A DNA stretch of 64,000 nt from a virus. Location of the stretch: the IMG/VR virus record IMGVR_UViG_3300013094_000026, positions 1-64,000 of that record. One strand, written 5' to 3'. This document shows positions 1-9,363 of this stretch, piece after piece (within the stretch, counting starts at the first letter, position 1; each line of letters starts with the position of its first letter). Under the pieces are notes generated by a model. The model was not told the DNA's origin. It was given only the letters and a program-made list of their open reading frames with translations, and made no database searches. The translations under genes and the position numbers were made by a program.

Positions 1-233
1 AAAATTTTGATGAAGTGTCAGGAATTTCTTTTCTACCAAAGTCTAACCATTCTTATGTTCAAGCTCCCTACCAAGAGATAACAAAAGAAGAATATGAAGA
101 AGCACACTCTAAAATGCCAAAAAATATTGATTGGTCAGCATTATCTTTATATGAATATGAAGACAATACAACAGGATCTCAAAATTATGCCTGTATTTCT
201 GGAGAATGCGATATTGTGGATATTGGTAAATAA
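1..233 (+). CDS. nrdJ: Class II (adenosylcobalamin-dependent) ribonucleotide reductase, C-terminal end only
   Basis: This reading frame is open at the window edge, so only the last 76 or so residues of a longer gene are present; the GTG at 15 is an internal valine codon, not a start. The piece has the pattern GISFLPKS..SYVQAPYQEITKEEYEE..IDWSAL, followed by ACISGEC near the end, which matches the C-terminus of monomeric B12-dependent ribonucleotide reductases. In that family the C-x4-C cysteine pair near the C-terminus passes electrons to the active site. The enzyme converts ribonucleotides to deoxyribonucleotides for phage DNA synthesis. An HNH gene follows directly, and the last codons are partly duplicated at its 3' end. 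Confidence 0.85.
   Translation, partial: NFDEVSGISFLPKSNHSYVQAPYQEITKEEYEEAHSKMPKNIDWSALSLYEYEDNTTGSQNYACISGECDIVDIGK
214..230 (+). repeat. 17-bp imperfect direct repeat, copy 1 (end of nrdJ)
   Basis: The sequence TTGTGGATATTGGTAAA here matches TTGTTGATATTGGTAAA at 842-858 at 16 of 17 positions. The two copies bracket the HNH unit, and both encode V-D-I-G-K at a C-terminus. Confidence 0.7.
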
Positions 234-255
234 TACTTCTGTATTCTGATAATTA

Positions 256-264
256 TGCTATAAT
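256..264 (+). promoter_or_regulatory. Extended -10 promoter of the first HNH gene (leaderless)
   Basis: TGCTATAAT lies here, a perfect extended -10. The ATG at 271 begins 6 nt after the hexamer, so the transcript should start at or next to the A of the start codon. No convincing -35 or ribosome binding site is seen. Confidence 0.6.
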
Positions 265-270
265 TGTTAT

Positions 271-864
271 ATGGTAATAAAAGCATATAAAGGTAACACT
301 AAGCCTATTTACAAAGGAATAGATTATACTGGTAAAAAAATTGCTGGCTGGTTAATTCTAGGTCCAATAGAATGTGTTAAATCAAAAACTGGTAAAACAT
401 ATCATACCAAATGGTTATGTCAGTGTGATTGCGGATCTAAGCCTAAAAAGATAATTAAGGAGAATCTTTTTAGGGGTATTACATCTGGTTGTACGGAATG
501 CACAGGTTCAAGGCATAAGGGAAATAAAAATAATAACTGGAAAGGCTTTGGAGAAGTTTCTGGTTCTATTTTTAATAGAATAAGGTCTGGTGCAAAGGTA
601 AGGAATTTAAATCTATTTGTAAGTCCTGAATTTTTAAATGAATTATGGATCAAATCAAATGGAATTTGTGCCCTATCTGGTATAAAATTAGATTTAAATA
701 GTACAGCAAGTCTTGACAGAATTGATAGTTCAATTGGCTATATTGAAGGAAATGTTCAATGGGTTCATAAAGATATTAATAAGATGAAAAATGATCTTGA
801 TGAACAGTATTTTAAGGATTTATGTAGATTAGTAGCTAATGTTGTTGATATTGGTAAAAATTGA
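271..864 (+). CDS. HNH homing-type endonuclease
   Basis: The 197-residue protein has an N-terminal segment with WLCQCDCG and SGCTEC, resembling the small DNA-recognition/zinc modules seen in phage HNH enzymes. A C-terminal HNH-like core follows: GICALSG, then SLDRIDSSIGYIEGNVQWVH and KDINKMKN. Enzymes of this type nick or cut DNA and spread their own gene. It has its own leaderless promoter. Its last residues (VVDIGKN) copy the C-terminus of the upstream reductase (IVDIGK), which suggests that the unit was inserted at the 3' end of nrdJ. Specific target unknown. Confidence 0.8.
   Translation: MVIKAYKGNTKPIYKGIDYTGKKIAGWLILGPIECVKSKTGKTYHTKWLCQCDCGSKPKKIIKENLFRGITSGCTECTGSRHKGNKNNNWKGFGEVSGSIFNRIRSGAKVRNLNLFVSPEFLNELWIKSNGICALSGIKLDLNSTASLDRIDSSIGYIEGNVQWVHKDINKMKNDLDEQYFKDLCRLVANVVDIGKN
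842..858 (+). repeat. 17-bp imperfect direct repeat, copy 2 (end of HNH gene)
   Basis: This is the partner of the repeat at 214-230, with one mismatch. It lies within the last codons of the HNH gene and just before the terminator that probably once served nrdJ. Confidence 0.7.
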
Positions 865-890
865 TATAATATAATTGCGAGAAAAACGCT

Positions 891-924
891 AGTAAACCCG
901 CCCTTCTCACGGGGCGGGTTTACT
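891..924 (+). terminator. Strong stem-loop terminator
   Basis: AGTAAACCCGCCC pairs without mismatch with GGGCGGGTTTACT around an 8-nt loop, giving a 13-bp stem. Downstream is T-rich but there is no clean U run. The hairpin separates the nrdJ/HNH transcript from the fibre block. Confidence 0.8.
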
Positions 925-937
925 ATGTCTATTTAAT

Positions 938-965
938 TTGTATTTTGCATATTAGATGATACAAT
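938..965 (+). promoter_or_regulatory. Putative promoter of the tail-fibre block
   Basis: TTGTAT at 938-943 and TACAAT at 960-965 are separated by 16 nt, just behind the terminator and 20 nt before the first fibre gene. Confidence 0.45.
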
Positions 966-985
966 TTACCTATAAGTAGGTGACT

Positions 986-1324
986 ATGAAAGAAGCAAAT
1001 TTAACAATTATTCAGGGCGATACACTCGTTCTTACTGTCTTTTATAAAGATAGTGCGGGAAATCCAATTAATATTACTGGATATACTGCAGAATTTCAGG
1101 TAAGAGATGTTCCAGGTGGAAAAGCTCTTTGTGCAACAGTTAATACAACAAATGGAATTGAAATTGATGGAGTAAATGGTAAAGTTACAGTAACTGTTTC
1201 ATCAGATTTAACTAAAAAGTTTATAGTTCCAAAATCTTCATATCAATTACAAGTAAATTCAGGAACCATTAAAACCACATTAGCAACAGGATGGTTTGAA
1301 GTTAGTAGAGGTACAATTCAATGA
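986..1324 (+). CDS. BppU-like small tail/baseplate protein
   Basis: The 112-residue protein begins with a beta-rich pattern ([17 protein letters not shown], then [15 protein letters not shown]) that resembles N-terminal domains of baseplate upper proteins and related tail-fibre anchors. I chose ATG 986; a GTG two codons earlier (980) is possible, and the AGGTG before 986 is close to the start. The stop overlaps the next start as ATGA. It is the first gene of the fibre block, consistent with a link between tail tip and fibres. The role is inferred from pattern and position. Confidence 0.6.
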   Translation: MKEANLTIIQGDTLVLTVFYKDSAGNPINITGYTAEFQVRDVPGGKALCATVNTTNGIEIDGVNGKVTVTVSSDLTKKFIVPKSSYQLQVNSGTIKTTLATGWFEVSRGTIQ

Positions 1325-1728
1325 GTGATAATATTATTGTTGAGCCTATTTATTATAATATTGAAGTTGTCAAGAATGACAATGAAGTTTATATTGCTTC
1401 ATCGGGTCCCCAAGGTCCAAAGGGTGATACAGGTCCACAAGGTCCACAAGGCGAACAAGGTCCACAGGGACCAAAAGGTGACAAGGGTGATCAAGGTGAT
1501 CAGGGCATACAAGGTCCACAAGGAAATGCAGCAATACAGGCATTTACATTTGAGCAACAAAGTTTTTCAACTTCTTGGAATATAGCACATAATTTAGGTT
1601 TTAGGCCTAATGTTACAATTCAAGATTATTTTCAAAATACAATAGAGGGAGATGTGCAACATATAGATGTTAACAATTTAACTATTAGTTTTATTGAACC
1701 AATATCTGGTTATGCATATCTTTCATAG
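1321..1728 (+). CDS. Collagen-like tail fibre protein
   Basis: The 135-residue protein has a 28-residue head, 13 uninterrupted G-X-Y triplets (residues 29-67, rich in GPQ, GPK and GDQ) and a C-terminal beta domain containing [13 protein letters not shown] and ending SGYAYLS. Collagen-like repeats form a trimeric rigid rod in phage fibres, and the C-terminal pattern is seen in phage tail proteins. It overlaps its upstream neighbour by 4 nt and is followed closely by the first long fibre gene. Probably a short trimeric spike or fibre shaft. Confidence 0.75.
   Translation: MSDNIIVEPIYYNIEVVKNDNEVYIASSGPQGPKGDTGPQGPQGEQGPQGPKGDKGDQGDQGIQGPQGNAAIQAFTFEQQSFSTSWNIAHNLGFRPNVTIQDYFQNTIEGDVQHIDVNNLTISFIEPISGYAYLS
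1405..1521 (+). repeat. Collagen-like G-X-Y coding repeat
   Basis: Thirteen 9-nt units beginning GGT/GGC/GGA/GGG encode G-X-Y triplets, mainly GGTCCACAA (GPQ) and GGTGATCAA (GDQ). Confidence 0.85.
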
Positions 1729-1739
1729 GGAGATAAAAA

Positions 1740-4700
1740 ATGGCTAAAGTATATAGAGTAAATATTGATATGAAGAGTAACCAGATACTTTCTGGTTTAC
1801 TAACTTCTCCATTCTTACAGACAGGATCGGCAGATCCAACAGGTTCAAACCCAGTGGGTGGATATCAGTTCTACTATAACACCACAACGGGCAATATTAA
1901 GTTTTATAATGGATCAGCATGGGTTTCTTCAAAAGGAACTACAGTAAATGCATTAACAATTGGCTCTACTTTATCATTAAGCTCGGGAACAACATTTGAT
2001 GGTTCTTCTGCAGTAACACTTAATCTCCCGTCAGTAGTTACCGCTGGTTCAGTAGGTTCATCAAGTGCAATTCCAGTTATCACATATGATGCTTATGGTC
2101 GTATTACTGGAACATCAACTGCTTCAATCAGCTCAACTATCAACCTTGCTGGCTCAGCAACTACAGGATCTGTTTCAACAGGCGGAACACTTACTATCAC
2201 ACCTGGAAGTGGAATTACTTCTTCAGTTAGTGGCTCTACATTTACTATTGGAAACTCTGGTGTTCTTTCTGTTAATGGATCAACTGGTGCAGTTACTGGA
2301 ATTGCAACAACTGCAGGCAATTTGTCACAATTTGCTTCAACTACATCAGCACAGTTATCTGGAGTTCTTTCTGATGAGACAGGAACAGGTTATGTGGTAT
2401 TTTCTAATACACCAACACTTGTAACACCAGTATTAGGTGCTGCAACTGCAACATCTATTAACGGTTTAACATTAACTTCAAATGCAACTGGCTTTTCAAT
2501 TGCTGGTGGAACAACATCTAAGACATTAACAATTTCAAACACATTAACTTTGGCGGGAACAGATTCATCAACACTTAATATTGGTTCTGGTGGAACTTTG
2601 GGTTCTGCAGCATTTACTGCATCTACAGCATATTTAGCAGCAGGTGTGACAAGCTTACCATCAGTAACATCTGTAAATGGAACTACAATCCCTTCTTCTG
2701 CAACACTTTTGACTTCTACATCAACAGCATCTTCTCTTACTAGCGTAGGAACATTAACATCACTTACTGTTGGTTCTTCAGGAATAGCAATAAATGGTTC
2801 TACTTCAGGTTCTATTACACTAAAAGTACCATCCACTGCGGGAACAAACACAATTACATTCCCAGCAACAACAGGTAACGTAGTTACAACTGGAGACAGC
2901 GGTACTGTAACAGGCACAATGATTGGTTCAGGAACAATTACTGATTCAAATATAAGTTCTTCTGCTGCTATCCAAGTTTCAAAGTTAGCTGCCTCTACAA
3001 TTTCAGGTGTAACACTTGGAAATAACTTGAATGCATTAACAATTGGAACAGGTTTGTCAGGAACATCCTATAATGGTTCGGCGGGTGTTACAATTGCAAA
3101 TACTGGTGTTTTAAGTATCACTGGAACATCAAATCAAGTAATAGCATCAGGTTCAACTGGAGCTATTACCTTAAGTCTTCCACAGTCAATAGGTTTAACA
3201 TCAACACCAACATTTAGCCAAATTACAATTAATACAATACCTGTAAATGCTACAGATGTTGCAACAAAATCTTATGTTGATAGCTTAGCTGCTGGATACA
3301 ATCAACATGCAGCGGTTGAAATTGCAACTGTAGTAGATCTGGGAAGTATTGGAACAGGAACTGTAACATATACAGCAGGTGGAGGTACAACATCTTCAGT
3401 TACAGGAACATCTGGAACAAATACACTTACTGTAACATCTCCAGGATTTAACCTTGCCCCTAACCAGATAGTTACAGGAACAGGAGTTACAGGCACTGTA
3501 ACAGTTACTAACGTTTCAGGAACTGGTCCTTATACAGTAACACTATCTCAAAACCTTACATCTAATGCTTCAGGTTCCTATAGTTTCTTGGGTGCAGATG
3601 GTGGAACTGGTGTAGGTGCTACACTTTCTGCTGGCAGTAACGGTACATTTATAATTGATAACTATTCACCAGATACAAATGATCGTGTTTTAGTAAAGAA
3701 TCAAACTACACAAACACAAAACGGTGTTTATGTAGTAACAAACACTGGTTCTGGATCAACTAAATGGGTACTTACTCGTGCTACAGATTATGATAATCAC
3801 GTACTAGGTGAAGTTACAGCAGGAGATCTACTTTATGTTGCATCTTATTCATCAGAATATTCTGGTGGAACCCCAACAACTGTAAATACTTCATGGGTAA
3901 TGAATAATGATCAAGGTTCTGTAAGTAATCAATCAATTAAAATTGGAACAGACCCTGTAACATTCGTACAATTTTCAGGTGCTGGTTCTGTAACTGCAGG
4001 AACTGGAATTACTGTAACAGGTAACTCAGTAGCAATTACAGCTATTAATCCAACCTCTACAACTCAAACAACTGGAAATGGAATTGTTGCATCTGTAACT
4101 ACAAATACATCAGGACAAGTTACAGCACAAACAACTGCGACACTCGGAACTGAATTTACAAATACTTCAGGAACAATTTCTCTAACATCTGCGGGAATTG
4201 GAAACAGTAAACTTACTAACTCAAGTGTTACAATTGGTACTACATCAATATCACTTGGAAGTAGTTCTACAACACTTGCAGGATTAACATCTGTAACATC
4301 AACAGGATTTATAGGTGCTCTTACAGGTAATGCTTCTACTGCAACAACACTTGCAACTTCACGTAATATTAACGGTGTAGCATTTAATGGTTCAGCAGAT
4401 ATCACAGTAACTGCAGCAGCAGGAACTTTAACTGGAGCTACACTTAATTCAACAGTAACTGCTTCATCCCTTACAAGTGTGGGAACATTAGCAGGACTTA
4501 CTGTAACATCTGCAGGAATCGTTATAAATGGATCAACATCAGGAACAATTACATTAAAGGTTCCAGCAACTGCAGGAACAAACACAATTACATTCCCAGC
4601 AACAACAGGTAACGTAGTTACAACTGGAGACAGCGGTACTGTAACAGGCACAATGATTGCTGGAACAACAATAACTGATTCAAATATTAGTGCAACAGCA

Positions 4701-5174
4701 AATATAGCAATTGCAAAGCTTGCTGCATCAACAATATCTGGAGTTTCATTAGGTGGAACATTAAATGCTCTATCTTATGGAACTGGTTTAACAAATACTT
4801 CAGGTTCTTCAACTTATACAGGTGCAGCAACCTCTACAATTGGATTTGCTTCTGGAACAGTAGCATCAGGAGGAAGTGCTCCATCTGGTGCAGCATCATC
4901 ATATACATATGCTATACAGAAAGCTGTAGGAGCAATTAGTGGAAATGGTTCAGCAACATCATTTACGTTTAACACTCCATTCAGTACAACAGCACCTGCT
5001 TGTTATGACTATGTAGTAAGAGTTGTTCAAACATCGGCATCACCAGATGCCATAGGTACTGATATTGAAGTTGATATTACTAGAGCAGTTAACTCAACTT
5101 ATAATCAATGCACAGTAACATTTGCTTCCCCCCCACTCTCTGGAGCAACATATGATGTAATTATGGTTGGTTAA
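1740..5174 (+). CDS. Long repetitive tail fibre protein
   Basis: This 1144-residue protein is extremely rich in Thr, Ser, Gly and Ala. It opens with a module (ADPTGSNPVGG..FYYNTTTGNIKFYNGSAWVS) shared with the next gene. Its middle contains DVATKSYVD and NDRVLVKNQTTQTQNGVYVV, common in fibres of many phages, and it ends in a compact domain (FTFNTPF...SGATYDVIMVG). Two copies of a segment encoding NTITFPATTGNVVTTGDSG are identical in DNA. A GGGAG ribosome site lies before ATG 1740. It is probably part of a receptor-binding fibre; receptor unknown. Confidence 0.8.
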   Translation: MAKVYRVNIDMKSNQILSGLLTSPFLQTGSADPTGSNPVGGYQFYYNTTTGNIKFYNGSAWVSSKGTTVNALTIGSTLSLSSGTTFDGSSAVTLNLPSVVTAGSVGSSSAIPVITYDAYGRITGTSTASISSTINLAGSATTGSVSTGGTLTITPGSGITSSVSGSTFTIGNSGVLSVNGSTGAVTGIATTAGNLSQFASTTSAQLSGVLSDETGTGYVVFSNTPTLVTPVLGAATATSINGLTLTSNATGFSIAGGTTSKTLTISNTLTLAGTDSSTLNIGSGGTLGSAAFTASTAYLAAGVTSLPSVTSVNGTTIPSSATLLTSTSTASSLTSVGTLTSLTVGSSGIAINGSTSGSITLKVPSTAGTNTITFPATTGNVVTTGDSGTVTGTMIGSGTITDSNISSSAAIQVSKLAASTISGVTLGNNLNALTIGTGLSGTSYNGSAGVTIANTGVLSITGTSNQVIASGSTGAITLSLPQSIGLTSTPTFSQITINTIPVNATDVATKSYVDSLAAGYNQHAAVEIATVVDLGSIGTGTVTYTAGGGTTSSVTGTSGTNTLTVTSPGFNLAPNQIVTGTGVTGTVTVTNVSGTGPYTVTLSQNLTSNASGSYSFLGADGGTGVGATLSAGSNGTFIIDNYSPDTNDRVLVKNQTTQTQNGVYVVTNTGSGSTKWVLTRATDYDNHVLGEVTAGDLLYVASYSSEYSGGTPTTVNTSWVMNNDQGSVSNQSIKIGTDPVTFVQFSGAGSVTAGTGITVTGNSVAITAINPTSTTQTTGNGIVASVTTNTSGQVTAQTTATLGTEFTNTSGTISLTSAGIGNSKLTNSSVTIGTTSISLGSSSTTLAGLTSVTSTGFIGALTGNASTATTLATSRNINGVAFNGSADITVTAAAGTLTGATLNSTVTASSLTSVGTLAGLTVTSAGIVINGSTSGTITLKVPATAGTNTITFPATTGNVVTTGDSGTVTGTMIAGTTITDSNISATANIAIAKLAASTISGVSLGGTLNALSYGTGLTNTSGSSTYTGAATSTIGFASGTVASGGSAPSGAASSYTYAIQKAVGAISGNGSATSFTFNTPFSTTAPACYDYVVRVVQTSASPDAIGTDIEVDITRAVNSTYNQCTVTFASPPLSGATYDVIMVG
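2841..2925 (+). repeat. 85-bp perfect direct repeat in fibre gene, copy 1
   Basis: This 85-nt stretch is identical by eye to 4575-4659. The offset is 1734 nt, a multiple of three, so recombination between copies would remove 578 residues in frame. Confidence 0.9.
4575..4659 (+). repeat. 85-bp perfect direct repeat in fibre gene, copy 2
   Basis: Partner of 2841-2925. Flanking protein sequence is also similar (ASSLTSVGTL...SAGI.INGSTSG.ITLKVP), but the flanking DNA differs. Confidence 0.9.
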
Positions 5175-5197
5175 TTAATTATATAGCTTAAAATTTC

Positions 5198-5228
5198 GGG
5201 GGCTAGGGAAAACATCCCTAACCCCTTT
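5198..5228 (+). terminator. Stem-loop terminator between fibre genes
   Basis: GGGGCTAGGGA pairs with TCCCTAACCCC (one C/A mismatch) around AAACA-like loop sequence, followed by TTT. Confidence 0.7.
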
Positions 5229-5230
5229 AA

Positions 5231-5239
5231 TGATATAAT
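5231..5239 (+). promoter_or_regulatory. Extended -10 promoter before second fibre gene
   Basis: TGATATAAT is directly behind the terminator. The ATG at 5249 is 9 nt downstream with GGAG in between, so a transcript starting here would have at most a few leader bases. Confidence 0.45.
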
Positions 5240-5248
5240 AGGAGTAAT

Positions 5249-7276
5249 ATGACAAAGAGTTTTCAAGTACCCATAAAATTAGCCAATATATCAACAGATC
5301 CTACAGGGGTCAATGGTGCTCTATACTATAACACTACCTCAAATTCATTAAAATATTATAATGGGACATCATGGGTTTCATTAAGTGCTAGTAGTGGTGG
5401 CGGAACAACCACAAATGCATTAACTTTAGGAACAGGACTTACTGGCGGAAGTTTTAATGGATTTTCTGCAGTTACTGCTACTGTAGATTCATCAGTTATT
5501 CCATATTTAGCAAATGCTAATACATTTACTACAACTCAAACAATTACACAGCCTTCAGCAGGTACTAAACCATTAATTGTTCAAGCTGCAGCATCTGGAC
5601 TTACAGCAACTATTACGGCTGCTTCACAAAGTGCAGGAACAGTTACATATACTGCTTCAAATACATTTTCGGCGGGACAACAAGTAACAGTTACAGGTAT
5701 TACACCTACAACACTTAACGTAACCAATGCTAAAATTGTAAGTGCCAGCTCAAGTCAGTTTACAATAGTAAACCCCTCTGTTTTTGGAACATACTCATCA
5801 GGTGGAACTGCAACAGCATACTCAGATTTGCAGCAATGGCAAACAAATGCGGGAACTGTACAATTATCAGTTAACCAAGCAGGATATGTAACAACATCAA
5901 ACGTTGAACTTGTTTTAGAATCAACAGGAGATGGATACGGACCTACAAGATTAAGATTGCAAAATAGAAATGGTCAAAATGGACCTTTGTTTGATACGTC
6001 ATCAAGTACCGTAGACTTAGTTGACTTTGGATTTAAATCTATAACTTCTCAAGGAAACATTAGGTATGAAAATAGATATGGAAATGGTCAAGTAGGTATT
6101 TATGCAATTACCTCCACAAATGGACCTGAATTTCAAATAGGAAATACTGTAGGTTTTACTGTACAGTCATATGCTTCACAAGTTCAATTTCCTCTTATTG
6201 TAGGAAATAGCTTAAATGACCGACGTGTTCAAGTAAACTCAACAACTGGAAATACAGTGCCTTTAACAGTTAAAGCAAAACCTACTGTTACAGCAACAAT
6301 TACTGGTGCAACAGTAACTACTTTTGCTAATAAAACTGGAACAATAAGTGCTGCTCAAGCTGCAGCGATATATACATATAGAATTACTGGATTATCCTCA
6401 ACTACAGGACTTTTGCCAGGAATGATTTTGACATATGTTTCTGGTACAGGAACATTTGGAACTGGCGGTACAGGAGTTATTGTATCTGTTGATTCATCTA
6501 CTGCTATAACTGTTTATACAACAGGATCAACATCACCTGTTTCAGGATCAATTACATTTTCAATACAAAACTCTGTCACATATACTTCAACAAACACATT
6601 TAATCAAACAGATTCTGTAACCATCACTGGTATTACCCCATCAACCCTTAATGATACAAACGTAACTATAGGTGCTGTAGCAGGATCCAGCTTTACAACA
6701 ATTAATACAGTTGCTTCTGGAACTTATACTTCAGGCGGTACTGCGACAGTTACACAAAATGCTGGATTATTTAATCTAATTGGAAGTTCTGGCTCATCTG
6801 TAGCATCAATTGATGCTTCTGGTAATATTACGGCAGGAACACATAATGGAGTAACTATTTCTGGTACTGGAACTGTTCTTACATCAACATCAACAACATC
6901 AGCACTAACATCTTTTGGTTCATCTCCTACCATATCATCTCCAACATTAACTGGAACAATAACGGCATCTGGAAATTTAATTGAAAATGTTAACACAACT
7001 GCAAAAACTGCAGCATATACACTTGCAACAACTGATTATAATACATTAATACAAATGAATGGTGCTTTTGCATTTACTGTAGGAACTACTCTTTCTGCAG
7101 CACCAGTCGGAACCAAAATTAACCTGTTGGCATTAACTGCGGGAGTTTCAGTAACAGCTTCAGGAACAACAATATATGCGACACCAGGATTAAAATTAAG
7201 AGCACAATATTCTGCAGCGACACTAATTTGTTTAGCTTCAAATGTTTGGCTCCTAACTGGAGATTTGAGTGCATAA
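5249..7276 (+). CDS. Second long tail fibre protein
   Basis: The 675-residue protein starts with the same module as the preceding fibre (TDPTGVNGALYYNTTSNSLKYYNGTSWVS). Two tandem copies of a beta module follow: YTASNTFSAGQQVTVTGITP...FTIVN...GTYSSGG near residues 130-190, and YTSTNTFNQTDSVTITGITP...TYTSGG near 445-505. The C-terminus (YNTLIQMNGAFAFTVGT...SNVWLLTGDLSA) is of the type found at fibre ends. Its stop TAA overlaps the next ATG. Probable receptor-binding fibre paralogue of the first. Confidence 0.75.
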   Translation: MTKSFQVPIKLANISTDPTGVNGALYYNTTSNSLKYYNGTSWVSLSASSGGGTTTNALTLGTGLTGGSFNGFSAVTATVDSSVIPYLANANTFTTTQTITQPSAGTKPLIVQAAASGLTATITAASQSAGTVTYTASNTFSAGQQVTVTGITPTTLNVTNAKIVSASSSQFTIVNPSVFGTYSSGGTATAYSDLQQWQTNAGTVQLSVNQAGYVTTSNVELVLESTGDGYGPTRLRLQNRNGQNGPLFDTSSSTVDLVDFGFKSITSQGNIRYENRYGNGQVGIYAITSTNGPEFQIGNTVGFTVQSYASQVQFPLIVGNSLNDRRVQVNSTTGNTVPLTVKAKPTVTATITGATVTTFANKTGTISAAQAAAIYTYRITGLSSTTGLLPGMILTYVSGTGTFGTGGTGVIVSVDSSTAITVYTTGSTSPVSGSITFSIQNSVTYTSTNTFNQTDSVTITGITPSTLNDTNVTIGAVAGSSFTTINTVASGTYTSGGTATVTQNAGLFNLIGSSGSSVASIDASGNITAGTHNGVTISGTGTVLTSTSTTSALTSFGSSPTISSPTLTGTITASGNLIENVNTTAKTAAYTLATTDYNTLIQMNGAFAFTVGTTLSAAPVGTKINLLALTAGVSVTASGTTIYATPGLKLRAQYSAATLICLASNVWLLTGDLSA

Positions 7277-9342
7277 TGCCAATAGTTGGAATTGTTGCCT
7301 CATCTGATGGAAAATATCCAGGAACACCTACTATTACAAATGCTTTTGATGTAGGATCTGGTAGAACTTATAATGGGGGTATAAATTCAATAACATTTAC
7401 AGGAGTAAATACTGGTAAGTTCTCTCCAACATCTTATACAATTACTTCAACACCAGGATCTTTAACTTCAACAGTTTCAACAACATTATCCAGAACTAAT
7501 CTTGTAACAAACCCATCTTTTGAAACGAACCTTACAGGATGGTCTGCTGTAGGAACTATTGGAACACGTAGTACTGCACAGTCAAAAGTAGGAACAGCTT
7601 CTTGTCTTATAGCTTTTCCTGGAGGAACAAGTACTAATGGAGTCACATATAACTTATCAAATGGAGTTGCTGTAACTGCAGGAGATGTCCTTACATTTTC
7701 TTTTTACTTATTAAGATCTGCAGATATTGGTCAAGTAACATTTAACTTTATGTTTTATGCTTCAAATGGAACTACGCTTATAGCAGATAATGCACATGTT
7801 AACGTACCTGCATCACAATCAACAACTGGATGGTATAGAGCTTCACAAACAGTAATAGTCCCTTATGGAGCAGCATTTGCTCAGCCAAGAATTTATATTA
7901 CAAATGCTGAAGGTAGTGGTACTACAGCATTTAATGCATATATTGATGCAGTTTTAATTGAAAAAAGTTCTGTGCTTGGAGATTATTTTGATGGATCAAA
8001 TACTATATTAACTCATCAATACTCTGGAACTCCATCAGTAGCATGGACAGGAACTGCAAATGCTTCTACAAGTACTTTTTCTGGAGTAGATCTTTCAGGT
8101 CCATATAGTGGTCAAGTAACAGGTCTAACTTCGGGTACATCGTACACCTATACAGTTTCAGAAACAAATTCAATAACTACTGGATCAAACTCCTCTTCAT
8201 CTTCATCAGTTACAGCAACCACAGTTCCATCAGCTCCAGCATCAGCTTCTGCAGTTGCTGCCAGTACAACATCAGTAACTATAACTTATGGTGCAATCAG
8301 TACAGGAGGCTCAGCACTGACAGCTCTAGTGGGAAGTGGTACAAGTACTGGAGATATTGTAAGTTCACCAGCAATTAACCTAACATATTCTGGAACTTTA
8401 AATTCTGCAGGAGGAACTATAACTGTTACGGGAACATTTGCAGCTTCAACTGCATATACATTTAGTATTGTTGCAAGAAATGCAAATGGTATTAGCACTA
8501 CTACAACAACTAATTCGCTTGCACCTAATGGACCTAAAGTTACTTATACTAATGGAACACTATACTCTGATGCAACTTATTATTATGTCGCATATAAAAC
8601 TGCTGGAACATTTACAAATGACTTTGTAGTGGCAAACCAAACACTAACTGCTGATATATTAGCAGTAGCAGGAGGCGGTGGCGGTAACTATGGCGGTGGC
8701 GGTGCAGGAGGATATGTAAACTCTACTTCTCAAGCATTAACCGTAGGATCTTATACAGTAATTATGGGTGCTGGAGGAGCTACGGGAGCTAACGGAGGAA
8801 ACTCACAATTTGGATCACTTACTGCTGCAGTTGGTGGCGGTGGCGGTGGTACTTCTAGTGCAGCAGGACTTAATGGTGGTTCTGGTGGCGGTTCATCTTC
8901 TAGTTCTGCTGGAGGATTGTCAGGTGGAACAGGAGTTTCAGGACAAGGATTTGCAGGTGGTGTAGGAGCAGCTGGAACAACTTCTGGCGGTGGCGGTGGC
9001 GGTGGTGCTACTGCAGTTGGAGGCAATGGTACTGCTGGAGCTACAAGTCCAGGAGGAAATGGTGGGGCAGGAACTTCAGCATTTAGTGCTTGGGGTGCTG
9101 CAACAGGTACTGGACAAAATGTTTCTGGAACATATTATTATTGTGGTGGTGGTGGTGCTTCTGGATTTGTTGGTGGAACAGGCGGTAATGGTGGAGGAAG
9201 TAACGGAGGAGCTTTTGGAGCAGCAGGTGCTGGTCAAACTAACACAGGCGGTGGATCTGGTGGTGGAGGTCTTGGTACTAAATATGGCGGTGGTTCTGGT
9301 GTTGTTATTATTCGTTATACTCGTGCACAAGTTGGCGGATAA
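7276..9342 (+). CDS. Tail fibre/adhesin with carbohydrate-binding-like, Fn3-like and glycine-rich domains
   Basis: I start at ATG 7276, overlapping the previous stop (TAATG), rather than at an upstream TTG, giving 688 residues. Visible parts are: an N-terminal beta domain; a module from RTNLVTNPSFE to LGDYFDGSN resembling carbohydrate-binding jelly rolls; two fibronectin-III-like segments (GPYSGQVTGLTSGTSYTYTV and PSAPASASAVAASTTSVTITY); and a C-terminal glycine-rich domain (AVAGGGGGNYGGGGAGGY to GGGSGVVIIRYT). Glycine-rich C-termini form the receptor-recognition tips of some fibres. It probably contacts the cell surface. Confidence 0.75.
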   Translation: MPIVGIVASSDGKYPGTPTITNAFDVGSGRTYNGGINSITFTGVNTGKFSPTSYTITSTPGSLTSTVSTTLSRTNLVTNPSFETNLTGWSAVGTIGTRSTAQSKVGTASCLIAFPGGTSTNGVTYNLSNGVAVTAGDVLTFSFYLLRSADIGQVTFNFMFYASNGTTLIADNAHVNVPASQSTTGWYRASQTVIVPYGAAFAQPRIYITNAEGSGTTAFNAYIDAVLIEKSSVLGDYFDGSNTILTHQYSGTPSVAWTGTANASTSTFSGVDLSGPYSGQVTGLTSGTSYTYTVSETNSITTGSNSSSSSSVTATTVPSAPASASAVAASTTSVTITYGAISTGGSALTALVGSGTSTGDIVSSPAINLTYSGTLNSAGGTITVTGTFAASTAYTFSIVARNANGISTTTTTNSLAPNGPKVTYTNGTLYSDATYYYVAYKTAGTFTNDFVVANQTLTADILAVAGGGGGNYGGGGAGGYVNSTSQALTVGSYTVIMGAGGATGANGGNSQFGSLTAAVGGGGGGTSSAAGLNGGSGGGSSSSSAGGLSGGTGVSGQGFAGGVGAAGTTSGGGGGGGATAVGGNGTAGATSPGGNGGAGTSAFSAWGAATGTGQNVSGTYYYCGGGGASGFVGGTGGNGGGSNGGAFGAAGAGQTNTGGGSGGGGLGTKYGGGSGVVIIRYTRAQVGG

Positions 9343-9363
9343 ATATAAAACTTTTATTGTAAA

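Noticed and set aside
8751-9330. Long open frames on the minus strand and in the other plus frames across the glycine-rich fibre
   Set aside because: Low-complexity shadows of the Gly-rich coding sequence, with no ribosome sites. The same holds for minus-strand frames at 2093-4651, 25351-25854, 48856-49332, 53344-53730 and 63042-63901.
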